The notes under the pieces are model-generated. The model did not search any database, was not told where the DNA came from, and saw nothing but the letters and a program-made list of their open reading frames with translations. Made by a program: the position numbers and the translations under genes. This document shows positions 47,652 to 56,940 of a DNA stretch of 64,000 nucleotides, piece by piece. Source of the stretch: Lysobacter luteus (lineage in GTDB: Bacteria > Pseudomonadota > Gammaproteobacteria > Xanthomonadales > Xanthomonadaceae); NCBI RefSeq assembly GCF_907164845.1, contig NZ_OU015430.1:1850001-1914000 (forward strand), in the 5' to 3' direction. Positions within the stretch are counted from its first letter, which is position 1, and each line of letters opens with the position of its first letter.

Positions 47652-49076
47652 TCAGGCCTTCATCCGCGACAGCGCGGCGAGCGCGTCTCGCCGGCCCTCG
47701 GCCATGCCCACCAGCGGGCGTCGCGGATAGCCTGACCTGGCCGCCTCGTCGGCGGCGCCGGCCTCCCACGGAGCGTGGCGGGCCGCGGCGGGGAGCCCGC
47801 GCAACTCGGGAACCCAGTGCGCGATATACGTGCCGTCAGGGTCGAAGCGGCGCGCCTGCAGCACCGGGTTGAACACGCGGAAGTACGGCGCGGCGTCGAC
47901 ACCCGTGCCGGCGACCCACTGCCAGCCGAGCGTGTTGTTGGCCAGGTCGGCATCGACCAGGGTGTCCCAGAACCAGCGCGCGCCGTCCCGCCAGTGGATG
48001 CGCAGGTGCTTGGTGAGGTAGCTGGCGACCACCATGCGCACGCGGTTGTGCATCCAGCCGGTGGCCCAGAGTTCTCGCATGCCCGCATCCACGATCGGCA
48101 CACCCGTGCGGCCCTGCTGCCACGCATCCAGTGTCGCCGGTGCGGGCTCGGCCCATTCGAAGTCGTCGAAGCGCCGGTTGAAGTTGGTGTCGGTGGTATG
48201 CGGAAAGTGGTGCAACACGTGGTGGGCGAACTCGCGCCAGCCCAGTTCACGCACGTAGGCGGCGCGCTGCTCCGGCGCGGTGTTGCCGACCAGTGCGTCA
48301 ATGACCCGCCACGGGGCGATCTCGCCGAAATGCAGGTGCGGCGACAACCGTGAGGTCAGCGAACGCGCGGGCACGTCCCGCCCCTTGTCGTAACCGTGGA
48401 CGCGTTCCTGCGTGAAACGCCCGAGCGCCGCGACAGCGCCCTGCTCCCCCGGCGTCCAGCGATCCAGGAACCGCGGGTCCCAGAAGCGGGCGTCCCAGCC
48501 CCGGCGTGGCGGCAAGCCGAGCGCATCCAACGGCACCTCGCCGGGCACGGCGCCGAATGTCGGCAACGCGGTAGGCGCGGGCTGCACGCGCGGCGGGTTC
48601 CACGCCGCCAGTGCCGCCTTCCAGAACGGCGTGAACACACGGAACGGATCGCCATTCCGCGTCGCCAGCTGCCACGGCTCGAACAGCAGGTGGCCGTTGT
48701 GGGCCTCCGCACGGAGGCCCTGGCGGTGCAACGTGCGACGGATGCGGCTGTCGCGCTCCTCGACCGCCGGCTCGTGGCGGCGGTGCCAGAAGACCGCTGT
48801 CGCACCCGTCGCGGCAGCCACCGCCTGCAACGTCGCGAGGCTGTCGCCGGCGAACACGTGCAGGCGGGACCCGCGTCGGCGCAGGTCGGCATCGAGCGCG
48901 ACCAGCGCGCGGTGGCGCCACGCGTTCGACGCTGCGCCCGGTGCCCAGTCGCCCTCCTCGTGCGGGGCGTGGATGTACACCGGGAGCGGTGCCAGCCCCG
49001 CTTTCAACGCGGCCTGCAGCGCCGGGTGGTCGCGCAGGCGCAGGTCGTTGCGGAACCAGACGATGGCCGGGGTCAT
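47652..49076 (-). CDS. phrB: Deoxyribodipyrimidine photo-lyase (class I CPD photolyase)
   Basis: Light-driven repair of cyclobutane pyrimidine dimers. 474 residues (E. coli 472). N-terminal antenna domain begins IVWFRNDLRLRDHPALQAAL; FAD domain contains TSRLSPHLHFGEI, DAGMRELWATGWMHNRVRM and ADLANNTLGWQWVAGTG. Lies 33 nt downstream of the DUF378 gene on the same strand, in the fasciclin-DUF378-phrB series. Confidence 0.96.
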   Translation of the reverse strand: MTPAIVWFRNDLRLRDHPALQAALKAGLAPLPVYIHAPHEEGDWAPGAASNAWRHRALVALDADLRRRGSRLHVFAGDSLATLQAVAAATGATAVFWHRRHEPAVEERDSRIRRTLHRQGLRAEAHNGHLLFEPWQLATRNGDPFRVFTPFWKAALAAWNPPRVQPAPTALPTFGAVPGEVPLDALGLPPRRGWDARFWDPRFLDRWTPGEQGAVAALGRFTQERVHGYDKGRDVPARSLTSRLSPHLHFGEIAPWRVIDALVGNTAPEQRAAYVRELGWREFAHHVLHHFPHTTDTNFNRRFDDFEWAEPAPATLDAWQQGRTGVPIVDAGMRELWATGWMHNRVRMVVASYLTKHLRIHWRDGARWFWDTLVDADLANNTLGWQWVAGTGVDAAPYFRVFNPVLQARRFDPDGTYIAHWVPELRGLPAAARHAPWEAGAADEAARSGYPRRPLVGMAEGRRDALAALSRMKA

Positions 49077-49109
49077 CGGATCCTCGGGTTGCTCGGGTAC
49101 CGGCCGGGA

Positions 49110-49337
49110 TTACCGGCGCGGTGCCGGGCGCGGTTCGCCGGCCATGCCGGGGCTGACCAGCGGCAGGATCTGCCACAGCGCCGACAGGCCCACGAGCACG
49201 TAGACCAGGCGCGCCAGCATGGCGTCCTGGCCGCCGAAGATCGCGGCCACCAGGTCGAACTGGGCGATGCCGACCAGGCCCCAGTTGATGCCGCCGACGA
49301 TGACGAGCACGAGCGTCACGATGTTGAGGGTTTTCAT
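49110..49337 (-). CDS. DUF378 small membrane protein
   Basis: 75 residues, two membrane segments. The first is NIVTLVLVIVGGINWGLVGI with the family GGINWGLVG motif; the second is LVYVLVGLSALWQIL. Function unknown. Shares direction and likely transcript with phrB. Confidence 0.88.
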   Translation of the reverse strand: MKTLNIVTLVLVIVGGINWGLVGIAQFDLVAAIFGGQDAMLARLVYVLVGLSALWQILPLVSPGMAGEPRPAPRR

Positions 49338-49401
49338 GGAATGTCTCCGCGAGTGTGGTTGTGGGTGCGTTGAAAGGCGGTAAGGGGCGAATGAAAGGTG
49401 C

Positions 49402-49434
49402 GCAGCCCGCCGAGGAGCGCGGCGGGCTGCGCGG
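49402..49434 (-). terminator. Strong GC hairpin after the fasciclin gene
   Basis: GCGCAGCCCGCCG and its complement flank a 7-nt loop, in the 156-nt gap between the fasciclin stop and the DUF378 start. No T-run on either strand, so it may be an mRNA-stabilising or partial terminator stem. Confidence 0.4.
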
Positions 49435-49493
49435 CGAGGACCGGCCGTGATGGGTATCGGAGGGTCGGCCGGTCCGCGCGCGGGGGTCGGGCG

Positions 49494-50039
49494 TCAGCTG
49501 CCCGGCATGAGGACCGTGTCGATCACGTGGATCACGCCGTTAGTGGCGGTGACGTCGGCCATCACCACGTTGGCGCCGTCGATCATCACCGCACCGTTGG
49601 CGGCGACGATGTCGACCGTATCGCCGTTGACGGTGGTGGCCTCGTCGAGCCCACCAACGCGACTGGCGGGGTAGCGGCCCGGCACCACGTGGTAGGTCAG
49701 GATCGCGACCAGCTTGTCCTTGTTCTCGGGCTTGAGCAGGTCCTCGACGGTGCCGGCCGGCAGCGCGGCGAACGCCTCGTCGGTCGGGGCGAACACGGTG
49801 AACGGGCCCTTGCCCTTGAGCGTGTCGACCAGGCCGGCGGCGGTCAGGGCCGCGGCGAGCGTATTGAACTGGCCGGCGGCAACGGCCGTGTCGACGATGT
49901 CGGCCTTGGCCTGCGACGGCTTGGCGGCGTCGCCTTCGTGGTGGCCGGCCAGGGCGACCGGCGCGGCGAGTCCGAGGGCCAGCGCGGTGGCCAGCAGGCG
50001 GACGGTGAAAGGAGCGATGGAGCGGTTGCGGGTGTTCAT
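49494..50039 (-). CDS. Secreted fasciclin-domain protein
   Basis: 181 residues with a signal peptide (about 1-31, ending PVALA). One fasciclin (FAS1) domain: [45 protein letters not shown] and [15 protein letters not shown]. Extracellular or periplasmic; bacterial homologues are often induced by light or stress. Divergent from the MerR gene over 99 nt that contain the TGTACA inverted repeat. Confidence 0.93.
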   Translation of the reverse strand: MNTRNRSIAPFTVRLLATALALGLAAPVALAGHHEGDAAKPSQAKADIVDTAVAAGQFNTLAAALTAAGLVDTLKGKGPFTVFAPTDEAFAALPAGTVEDLLKPENKDKLVAILTYHVVPGRYPASRVGGLDEATTVNGDTVDIVAANGAVMIDGANVVMADVTATNGVIHVIDTVLMPGS

Positions 50040-50097
50040 GGGAGCGGACCGGGTTGGTGGGAACGGCGCCAGTCTCGCCCGGGGCGTGTTATCTGGA

Positions 50098-50129
50098 TGT
50101 ACAACTTTCGCATGTACGTTTGTTGTACA
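50098..50129. promoter_or_regulatory. TGTACA inverted-repeat operator of the MerR/fasciclin divergent promoter
   Basis: TGTACAAC (50098-50105) and GTTGTACA (50122-50129) form a perfect 8-bp inverted repeat around 16 nt. A third TGTAC lies in the middle (50113-50117). Multiple TGTACA half-sites are the hallmark of LitR/CarA-type MerR operators. Ends 9 nt before the merR ATG. Confidence 0.75.
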
Positions 50130-50138
50130 GTGCCGACC

Positions 50139-51038
50139 ATGTTCCCCGTCAAGGCTGCCGCCGAACTCAGTGGGCTCACGCCAGCGACCCTTCGCGCGTG
50201 GGAGCGGCGCCACGCCGCCGTGGTCCCGCATCGCGACGCGCAGGGACGGCGGCTTTACGACGCCGCCATGGTCGAACGGCTGGGCCACCTGCACCGGCTG
50301 ACCGACCGCGGCCACCCGATCCGCGACCTCGCCGCGCTGGACGACCATGCGCTCGAAGCCCTGCTCGAGGAGCGCCGACAAACGGGCTACGGCGACCTGG
50401 AGTCGCTGCCCGCACGCATGCTCGATGCGATCGCCGACTACCGGGTGGACACGTTCGATCGCGACCTGTCGGTGGCGATCACCACCCTGCCAATCTCGGT
50501 ACTGGTGGCGCGGGTCGTCGCGCCACTGCTACGCGAGGTGGGCGTGCGCTGGGCCGACGGCCGCCTGGCCATCGCCCAGGAGCGTCTGGTCAGCAGCCTG
50601 TTGCGCGCGCGTCTGCTGTCGATCCTCAACCAGCACCCGCGCGAGAACAAGCCGCGGGTGCTGTTCGCCACCCTGCCGGGCGAGCCGCACGAACTGGGCC
50701 TGCTGGGCGCGGCGCTGCACGGTTATGAGGCGGGCATGCCGGTGTTGTACCTGGGCACCGGCTTGCCACCGGAAGAACTGGCGCGCGTGGCCAACCGGCT
50801 CGGGGCGGCTGCGGTGGCGATCAGCTCGGTCGATCCCGGCCAGGCGCGCCCTGCACTGGAAGGGTTGCGTGCGCTCGAGGCGGCATTGGCGCCAGGGGTA
50901 CCGGTCTGGGTCGGTGGCGCCAACGCGCGCTACCTCGCCGAGGCACTGGCGATCGACCGGGTGCGGGCAGTGACCGACCCGGCCACGCTGGGCGCGCTCC
51001 GGCGCGGACTCGAAGGGCGACCCGCGCCACGGCCATGA
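50139..51038 (+). CDS. MerR-family regulator with C-terminal B12-binding domain (LitR/CarH-like)
   Basis: 299 residues: a MerR helix-turn-helix (about 3-70, [20 protein letters not shown]), a helical B12-cap domain (about 75-165), and a Rossmann-like B12-binding domain (about 172-295). The cap has W138-x9-E148 as in CarH, but the residue after Trp is Ala and that after Glu is Arg where CarH has His. The lower-ligand motif reads EPHELG (His184), with Glu for the usual Asp of DxHxxG. CarH-type proteins repress DNA in the dark with adenosylcobalamin and release on light. TspO follows 58 nt later; photolyase and fasciclin lie divergently. Confidence 0.88.
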   Translation: MFPVKAAAELSGLTPATLRAWERRHAAVVPHRDAQGRRLYDAAMVERLGHLHRLTDRGHPIRDLAALDDHALEALLEERRQTGYGDLESLPARMLDAIADYRVDTFDRDLSVAITTLPISVLVARVVAPLLREVGVRWADGRLAIAQERLVSSLLRARLLSILNQHPRENKPRVLFATLPGEPHELGLLGAALHGYEAGMPVLYLGTGLPPEELARVANRLGAAAVAISSVDPGQARPALEGLRALEAALAPGVPVWVGGANARYLAEALAIDRVRAVTDPATLGALRRGLEGRPAPRP

Positions 51039-51096
51039 CACCCCGTTACGTGCGGTCGCGACACCCTGTCCTTCCACTCGCGAGGACAACGCCCCC

Positions 51097-51594
51097 ATGG
51101 CACGTACCGACAAGTCCCACGCCCTGAAGGGCTTCGCCGTCTGGATGCTGGTGACCTTCGTCGCGGCCGGCGTCGGCAGCATCGCGTCCACCCGGGCCGG
51201 CTCCTTCTACCAGCAACTGGTCCGCCCCGACTGGGCGCCTCCCGGCGACGTGTTCGGGCCGGTCTGGACGGTGCTGTATGTGCTGATGGGCATCGCGGCA
51301 TGGCTGGTGTGGCGCCGGGCCGGCAGCTTTGCCGCCGCACGCACGGCACTGACGCTCTACCTGGTGCAACTGGTCGCCAACGCGCTCTGGAGCTGGCTGT
51401 TCTTCAGCTGGCGCATGGGCGGCGCGGCGCTGGCCGAACTGGTGGTGTTGTGGCTGCTGATCGGCGCGACGGTGATCGCGTTCTGGCGCATCAGGCCGCT
51501 TGCCGGTGCGCTGATGCTGCCCTACTGGGCCTGGGTGACGTTTGCGGGGTTTCTCAACTACGCGACCTGGCAGTTGAACCCGCAGCTGCTATGA
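51097..51594 (+). CDS. tspO: TspO/MBR family protein
   Basis: 165 residues, five membrane helices, tryptophan-rich sensory protein. RPDWAPPGDVFGPVWTVLYV, NALWSWLFF and LPYWAWVTFAGFLNY are family marks. Binds porphyrins and, in Rhodobacter, tunes light- and oxygen-dependent gene expression. Probably cotranscribed with merR. Confidence 0.93.
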   Translation: MARTDKSHALKGFAVWMLVTFVAAGVGSIASTRAGSFYQQLVRPDWAPPGDVFGPVWTVLYVLMGIAAWLVWRRAGSFAAARTALTLYLVQLVANALWSWLFFSWRMGGAALAELVVLWLLIGATVIAFWRIRPLAGALMLPYWAWVTFAGFLNYATWQLNPQLL

Positions 51595-51945
51595 ATGGTT
51601 AAGGGTTCCGGCGGGTCGGCCGTTAAACCGGCCATCGACGCCCGCACCGCCGCCGCAAGCCTGTTCCCGCCGATGCGCCCCCGCCTCGGGCAGGCGTTGT
51701 GTGCACTGCTTTTCGCCGTCGTCGTCTCTTCACCCGGCCACGCCCACGAGAACGCTCCAGGGGTGCCGCCCGTGCACCCGGAAATCACTTCGGCCCAGGC
51801 TGCGTTCGACACTCTTTTCTGGGACATCGACGACGGCAAGTTCCCGCTCGACTCCCGCGCCCAGACATCCGCCACGCTGGCCAGGCTGGAGCAGGCGATC
51901 CCGCCGGGGGACGTGCGGGTGGAGCGCGACGGCCTGCCCGGCTGA
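51595..51945 (+). CDS. Small possibly exported protein
   Basis: 116 residues from an ATG directly after the tspO stop, or 90 from ATG 51673 (MRPRLGQALCALLFAVVVSS), which puts a signal peptide first (cleavage near GHA). Mature part acidic, helical (TSAQAAFDTLFWDIDDGKFP), no known family. Coding potential is modest and no clear ribosome site precedes 51673. Confidence 0.45.
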   Translation: MVKGSGGSAVKPAIDARTAAASLFPPMRPRLGQALCALLFAVVVSSPGHAHENAPGVPPVHPEITSAQAAFDTLFWDIDDGKFPLDSRAQTSATLARLEQAIPPGDVRVERDGLPG

Positions 51946-52039
51946 GTTCGCAAAGGGTCACCGCGGAGCAGTCGTCGGGGTGAAAGCGAATTAATGAACC
52001 CCTGAGTACACTGCCGCGTCCCTGCCGCCGGAGTTCCCG

Positions 52040-53179
52040 ATGTCCGTGTCGTTTCGCATGTGGCTGCCCCTGGCCTCCCTCTGCCTGGCGCTGGCCGGCT
52101 GTGGAGGCGATGACAACGCGGAGGACGCGGGCGCCAACGCCACCGCCGGCATGGCGGTCACCACCGCGCCGGTGGTGCGACGCGAGCTGGCCAGCGGCGT
52201 CACCGCGTCGGGGCCGGTCACGCCGGTCGAGGAGATGCAGCTGGGCGTCGAACTGAGCGGACTGCGGGTCACCTCGGTCAACGTCGACGAAGGCGAGGAG
52301 GTCGACCGCGGCGACGTGCTGCTGACGCTGGACGCCCGCACGCTGGAGTCCGACCTGGCGCAGGCGCAGGCGGCGCTGCGCGAGGCCGAGGCCGGGGCGT
52401 CGTTGGCGCGGTCCAACCTGGCGCGCGGCGAGCAACTGGCCAGCGGGCAATACATCAGCGCGTCGGCGCTGGACGAATTGCGGGCGGCGCGCACCCAGGC
52501 CGAGGCTCGTGTCGGCACCGCGCGCGCGGCGCGCGACGCCTCACAACTGCGGCGCGATTTCGCGACGTTGCGCGCCCCCGCCGACGGCATCATCTCCGCC
52601 CGGCTGGTGCAGCCCGGCCAGGTGGTCGCGGCGGGCAGCGAGTTGCTGCGGCTGATCAAGGATGGCGAGCTGGAATGGCGCGCCGAGCTTCCCGCCGAGG
52701 ACCTGGGCGACGTCAACCCCGGTGACCGGGTCGAACTGCGCGACCGCGATGGCGGCGCGGTGGTCGGCACGGTGCGTGCGGTATCGCCCGGCGTCGACGC
52801 GGCCAGTCGCACCGGCACCGTGTTTGCGGACCTGCCCGAGCCGGCCGGCCTGCAGCCGGGCACCTACCTGGAAGGTCGGATCAGCACGGGGCTGGCGACG
52901 GTGCCGGTGGTGCCGGTCAGCGCGGTGGTTCTGCGCGATGGCTTCCCGTCGGTGTTCGTGGTCGAGGACGGCGTCGCGCGCATGGCACGGATCGAGCGCG
53001 GCGCGACCGACCACGGCTTCGTCGAGGTGCGCGGCGGGCTGGAGCCGGGCGCGCAGGTGGTGACACGCGGCGCCGGCTTCCTCGCCGACGGCGACCCGGT
53101 GCGGGTGGTCGAAGAGAAACCAGCGCCAGCGCCGGCGGCCGCTGACACCGCGGACGGCGACACGGCCAGCACCCCATGA
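52040..53179 (+). CDS. RND efflux periplasmic adaptor (lipoprotein)
   Basis: 379 residues of the HlyD/AcrA family with a lipobox at LALAGC (Cys21). Lipoyl half-motif (SGLRVTSVNVDEGEEVDRGD), a coiled-coil hairpin (about 90-165, rich in Ala/Glu/Arg), the second half-motif (LRAPADGIISARLVQPGQVV), a beta-barrel and a membrane-proximal domain. Ends with an Ala/Pro/Asp tail. Overlaps the pump gene by 4 nt. Confidence 0.93.
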   Translation: MSVSFRMWLPLASLCLALAGCGGDDNAEDAGANATAGMAVTTAPVVRRELASGVTASGPVTPVEEMQLGVELSGLRVTSVNVDEGEEVDRGDVLLTLDARTLESDLAQAQAALREAEAGASLARSNLARGEQLASGQYISASALDELRAARTQAEARVGTARAARDASQLRRDFATLRAPADGIISARLVQPGQVVAAGSELLRLIKDGELEWRAELPAEDLGDVNPGDRVELRDRDGGAVVGTVRAVSPGVDAASRTGTVFADLPEPAGLQPGTYLEGRISTGLATVPVVPVSAVVLRDGFPSVFVVEDGVARMARIERGATDHGFVEVRGGLEPGAQVVTRGAGFLADGDPVRVVEEKPAPAPAAADTADGDTASTP

Positions 53180-56100
53180 GCGGCGGCGGCACCCTCTCGT
53201 CCTGGGCCATCGGCCGCCCGCTGCCGGCGGTGATGGTGTTCTTCGTGCTGTGCGTGGCCGGCATCTGGGGCTTCATGCAGCTGCCGGTGGCGCGCTTCCC
53301 CGACATCGCGTTCCCGATGACCACGGTGACCGTGCTGCAGCCCGGCGCGTCGCCGTCGCAGCTGGAGACCGAAGTCACCCGCCGGGTCGAGGACTCGGTC
53401 GCCACCATTCCCGACATCAAGCGGGTGGTGTCGACGGTCACCGAGGGCGTCAGCACCACGATGATCGAGTTCGAGCTCGAGGTGGACATCGACGAGGCGC
53501 TCGACGAGACCAAGGATGCGGTGACGCGCGTGCGCACCGACCTGCCGCAGGACATCCAGGAGCCGCTGGTCAGCAAGGTCGAGATCGGCGGCGCGCTGCT
53601 GACCTACGCCGTGTCGGCGCCGGCGATGGCGCCCGACCAGCTGTCGTGGTTCGTCGACCGGGAGGTCGCCCGCGCCCTGTATGGCGTGGACGGCGTCGCC
53701 CAGGTGCAACGCATTGGCGGCATCGAGCGGCAGATCCGGGTCGACCTGGACCCCCAGAAGCTGCTCGCCTTCGGCGCCACCGCGGCCGAGGTGTCGCAGC
53801 AACTGGCGCTGATCCAGGTGGAGCGGCCCGGCGGCCGGACGGAGATCGGCGGCGAACAACAGACGATCCGCACGGTCGGCACGGTCGAGGACGTGCAGGA
53901 CCTGCGCAACTACACCATCAGCCTGGCAGACGGCCGCGCGGTGCGGCTGTCATCGATCGCGACGATCACCGACGCGGCCGCCGACCCGACCCAGGCCGCG
54001 CTGCTGGACGGGGAACCCGTGGTGGCCTTCTCGGTCTCCCGCAGCCGAGGGGCCGACGAGCTGGACGTGGCCGAGGAGGTCAAGGCGACCCTGGCCGGAC
54101 TGGTCGAGCGCAACCCCGGGGTGGAGTTCCAGCTGGTCAGCAACATGGTCGACGAGACCGAGCGCTCCTACGACTCGTCGATGACGATGCTGTGGGAAGG
54201 CGCACTGCTGGCGCTGGTGGTGGTGTGGCTGTTCCTGCGCGACTGGCGTGCCACCTGGGTCAGCGCGGTGGCCCTGCCCCTGTCGATCATCCCGACGTTC
54301 GCGGTGATCCACCTGCTGGGTTTCTCGCTCAACATGATCACGCTGCTGGCGCTGTCGGTGGTGGTCGGCATCCTGGTGGACGACGCGATCGTGGAGATCG
54401 AGAACATCGTCCGCCACCTGGGCATGGGCAAGACGCCGCGCGAAGCCGCCCGCGAGGCCGCCGACGAGATCGGCACCGCGGTCATCGCCACCTCCGCCAC
54501 GCTGGCGGCGGTGTTCGTGCCGGTGGCCTTCATGCCCGGCATCGCCGGCAAGTTCTTCCGCGAGTTCGGCTGGACCGCGGCGACGGCGGTGATGTTCTCG
54601 CTGCTGGTCGCGCGCCTGCTGACGCCGATGATGGCGGCCTACCTGCTCAAGCCGCATGCCGACGACCCCGGCGAATCACGGCTCATGAAGCGCTACCTGG
54701 GCTGGGTCGATGCCGCGCTGCGCCACCGCGGCCGCACGCTGTGGATCGCGTTCGGCCTGTTCGTGCTGTCGCTGGCGATGGTGCCGCTGATCCCGACCAC
54801 CTTCATCCCGATCGCCGACCAGGGCCGCAGCAACCTCAGCGTGGAACTGCCGCCAGGCACGCCACTGGAGGAGACCATCGCCGTGGCCGAGCAGGCGCGC
54901 GCGGAGCTGGCATCGATGCCGGAATTGCACAGCGTGTTCACCATGGTCGGCGCCGCGCTGGACCTGGGCGACCCATCCAAGACCGGCAGTGGCAGTCCGC
55001 GCGCGGCCACGCTCGTGGTCGACTGGGGCCCGGCCGATGACCGCGACCGCACCCAGCAGGAACTCGAACAGGAAGTCCGCCAGCGCCTGGCCGACCTGCC
55101 CGGCACGCGCGTGAGCTTCGTCAGCGCCGAGCCCGGCGGCCTGATGCAACTGGTGCTGGCCGGCGACGACCCCGAGGCGCTGCATGCGGCTGCGGCAGCG
55201 GTCGAGCGCGACCTGCGCCAGCTGGAAGGGCTCGGCAGCATTTCCTCCTCGGCCTCGCTGCTGCGACCGGAAATCCGGATCGTGCCGCAGCCGGCACGCG
55301 CGGCCGACCTGGGCGTGGCGACGTCGGCAATCGCCGAGGCCGCGCGCGTGGCAACCGCCGGCGACTACACCCAGCGCATGGCCAAGCTCAACCTGCCCGA
55401 CCGGCAAGTGCCGATCCGGGTCGGCTTTGCCCGCGAGGACCTGCGCGACCCGGCGCTGATCGGCCAGTTGCAGGTGCGCGGCAACCAGGGCCCGGTGCCG
55501 CTGTCGGCCGTGGCGACCATCGAGTCGGGCAGCGGGCCGTCGGTGATCTCGCGTTACAAGCGCCAGCGCAACGTCACCCTGACCGCCGAGCTCAGTGGCC
55601 GTCCACTCGGCGAGGTGATGCAGGAGGTGCAGCAACTGCCCAGCGTGCAGAACCTGCCGGCCGGCGTGGACTTCCTCAACACCGGCGATGCCGAAGTGTT
55701 CGTCGAGCTGTTCACCGGCTTCGCGCTGGCGATGGCCGCCGGCATCGTCTGCATCTACATGGTGTTGCTGTTGCTGTTCAACCATCCGGTGCAGCCGCTG
55801 ACCATCCTGACCGCGGTGCCGCTGTCGGCCGGCGGCGCGTTCGGCGCGCTGCTGATCACCCAGAACATGCTGTCGCTGCCGGCGCTGATCGGCCTGCTGA
55901 TGCTGATCGGCGTGGCGACCAAGAATTCGATCCTGCTGGTCGATTACGCGGTGATGGCCGAGGACGAACACGGCCTGTCGCAGCACGACGCGCTGGTGGA
56001 CGCCTGCCGCAAGCGCGCGCGGCCGGTGATCATGACCACGCTGGCGATGGGCGCGGGCATGATGCCGCTGGCGCTCGGCCTGTCGGGCGACTCCAGCTTC

Positions 56101-56262
56101 CGCGCCCCGATGGCCTGGGCGGTGATCGGCGGGCTGATCACTTCCACCCTGCTCAGCCTGATCGTGGTGCCAGCCGCCTACACGGTGCTGCATGACGTCG
56201 GCGACTGGTTCGCGCGGCGCTTCCGCCGCGGCCGGCACGACCAGGCGTCGGCAGTGACCTGA
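53176..56262 (+). CDS. RND-family inner membrane efflux transporter
   Basis: 1028 residues, twelve membrane helices and two large periplasmic loops, AcrB/HAE-1-like. N-terminal SWAIGRPLPAVMVFFVLC; the proton-relay pair in VVGILVDDAIVEIENIVRH (Asp-Asp in TM4); the matching Lys in GVATKNSILLVDYA (TM10). Pumps substrates, unknown here, together with the adaptor. No outer-membrane channel gene or local regulator is adjacent, so it must share a TolC-like partner encoded elsewhere. Confidence 0.94.
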   Translation: MSGGGTLSSWAIGRPLPAVMVFFVLCVAGIWGFMQLPVARFPDIAFPMTTVTVLQPGASPSQLETEVTRRVEDSVATIPDIKRVVSTVTEGVSTTMIEFELEVDIDEALDETKDAVTRVRTDLPQDIQEPLVSKVEIGGALLTYAVSAPAMAPDQLSWFVDREVARALYGVDGVAQVQRIGGIERQIRVDLDPQKLLAFGATAAEVSQQLALIQVERPGGRTEIGGEQQTIRTVGTVEDVQDLRNYTISLADGRAVRLSSIATITDAAADPTQAALLDGEPVVAFSVSRSRGADELDVAEEVKATLAGLVERNPGVEFQLVSNMVDETERSYDSSMTMLWEGALLALVVVWLFLRDWRATWVSAVALPLSIIPTFAVIHLLGFSLNMITLLALSVVVGILVDDAIVEIENIVRHLGMGKTPREAAREAADEIGTAVIATSATLAAVFVPVAFMPGIAGKFFREFGWTAATAVMFSLLVARLLTPMMAAYLLKPHADDPGESRLMKRYLGWVDAALRHRGRTLWIAFGLFVLSLAMVPLIPTTFIPIADQGRSNLSVELPPGTPLEETIAVAEQARAELASMPELHSVFTMVGAALDLGDPSKTGSGSPRAATLVVDWGPADDRDRTQQELEQEVRQRLADLPGTRVSFVSAEPGGLMQLVLAGDDPEALHAAAAAVERDLRQLEGLGSISSSASLLRPEIRIVPQPARAADLGVATSAIAEAARVATAGDYTQRMAKLNLPDRQVPIRVGFAREDLRDPALIGQLQVRGNQGPVPLSAVATIESGSGPSVISRYKRQRNVTLTAELSGRPLGEVMQEVQQLPSVQNLPAGVDFLNTGDAEVFVELFTGFALAMAAGIVCIYMVLLLLFNHPVQPLTILTAVPLSAGGAFGALLITQNMLSLPALIGLLMLIGVATKNSILLVDYAVMAEDEHGLSQHDALVDACRKRARPVIMTTLAMGAGMMPLALGLSGDSSFRAPMAWAVIGGLITSTLLSLIVVPAAYTVLHDVGDWFARRFRRGRHDQASAVT

Positions 56263-56382
56263 GCCTCACCACGCAAGCGTTGCGTTCTCCCGTGCGATGC
56301 AGAAGCGCATTCGCCACCGAGAGCCACCGAGCGCGACAGGCTGGTCGTATATTCGGCAACCCACACCAGCAGGAGTCGACGG

Positions 56383-56814
56383 ATGGGACATCGTGAGCGG
56401 GGCATTCTTGAGGTCGACGGCGTGGCGGTGTTGGCGCGACACCGGGCCACCTGCCACTGCGGCGAGGTGGAACTGGCGCTGGACCTGCCCGACGGGATCG
56501 TCGATCCGCGCCGGTGCGATTGCTCGATCTGCCGGCGCAAGGGCGCGGTCGTGGCCTCCGTACCCTTGGCAGGGCTGCACGTGGTCCGCGGCGCGGATCG
56601 CTTGCGCCTGTACCAGTTCAACACGCACACCGCCCGCCATTACTTCTGCGGGACATGCGGCATCTACACCCACCACCAGCGCCGCTCCAACCCGGAGCAG
56701 TACGGCTACAACGTCGGCTGCCTGGATGGGATCAATCCGCTGAAGATCGCCGGGGTGAGCTGCGAGGACGGAGTCAACCACCCTTCCGACCGGGCCACTG
56801 CCGGCCCGGCCTGA
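56383..56814 (+). CDS. GFA (Mss4-like) family zinc protein
   Basis: 143 residues. Zinc cysteines in ATCHCGEVELAL, RCDCSICRRKGAV and YFCGTCGIYTHHQ follow the glutathione-dependent formaldehyde-activating family pattern. That name is historical; many members have no proven activity. The N-terminal 20 residues precede the domain and the start is not firm. Confidence 0.87.
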   Translation: MGHRERGILEVDGVAVLARHRATCHCGEVELALDLPDGIVDPRRCDCSICRRKGAVVASVPLAGLHVVRGADRLRLYQFNTHTARHYFCGTCGIYTHHQRRSNPEQYGYNVGCLDGINPLKIAGVSCEDGVNHPSDRATAGPA

Positions 56815-56940
56815 CGCCATGCCGATGCATCGGCGACCCGGAAGGTTGCACTGCCTTCCGGCACCCGCGTGGTGCCCCCTTCGCTGGTTATCGTGGGCTC
56901 GAACCGCGGCGCCGTGACGCGGATGGCCCAAGGAGGCCCC

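Noticed and set aside
49338-49493. Extra MerR operator before DUF378/phrB
   Set aside because: No TGTACA motif was found; only a GC hairpin. Control of phrB would have to come from the fasciclin promoter.
51039-51096. Separate TGTACA operator before tspO
   Set aside because: No TGTACA half-site in the 58 nt; tspO is more simply explained as cotranscribed with merR.
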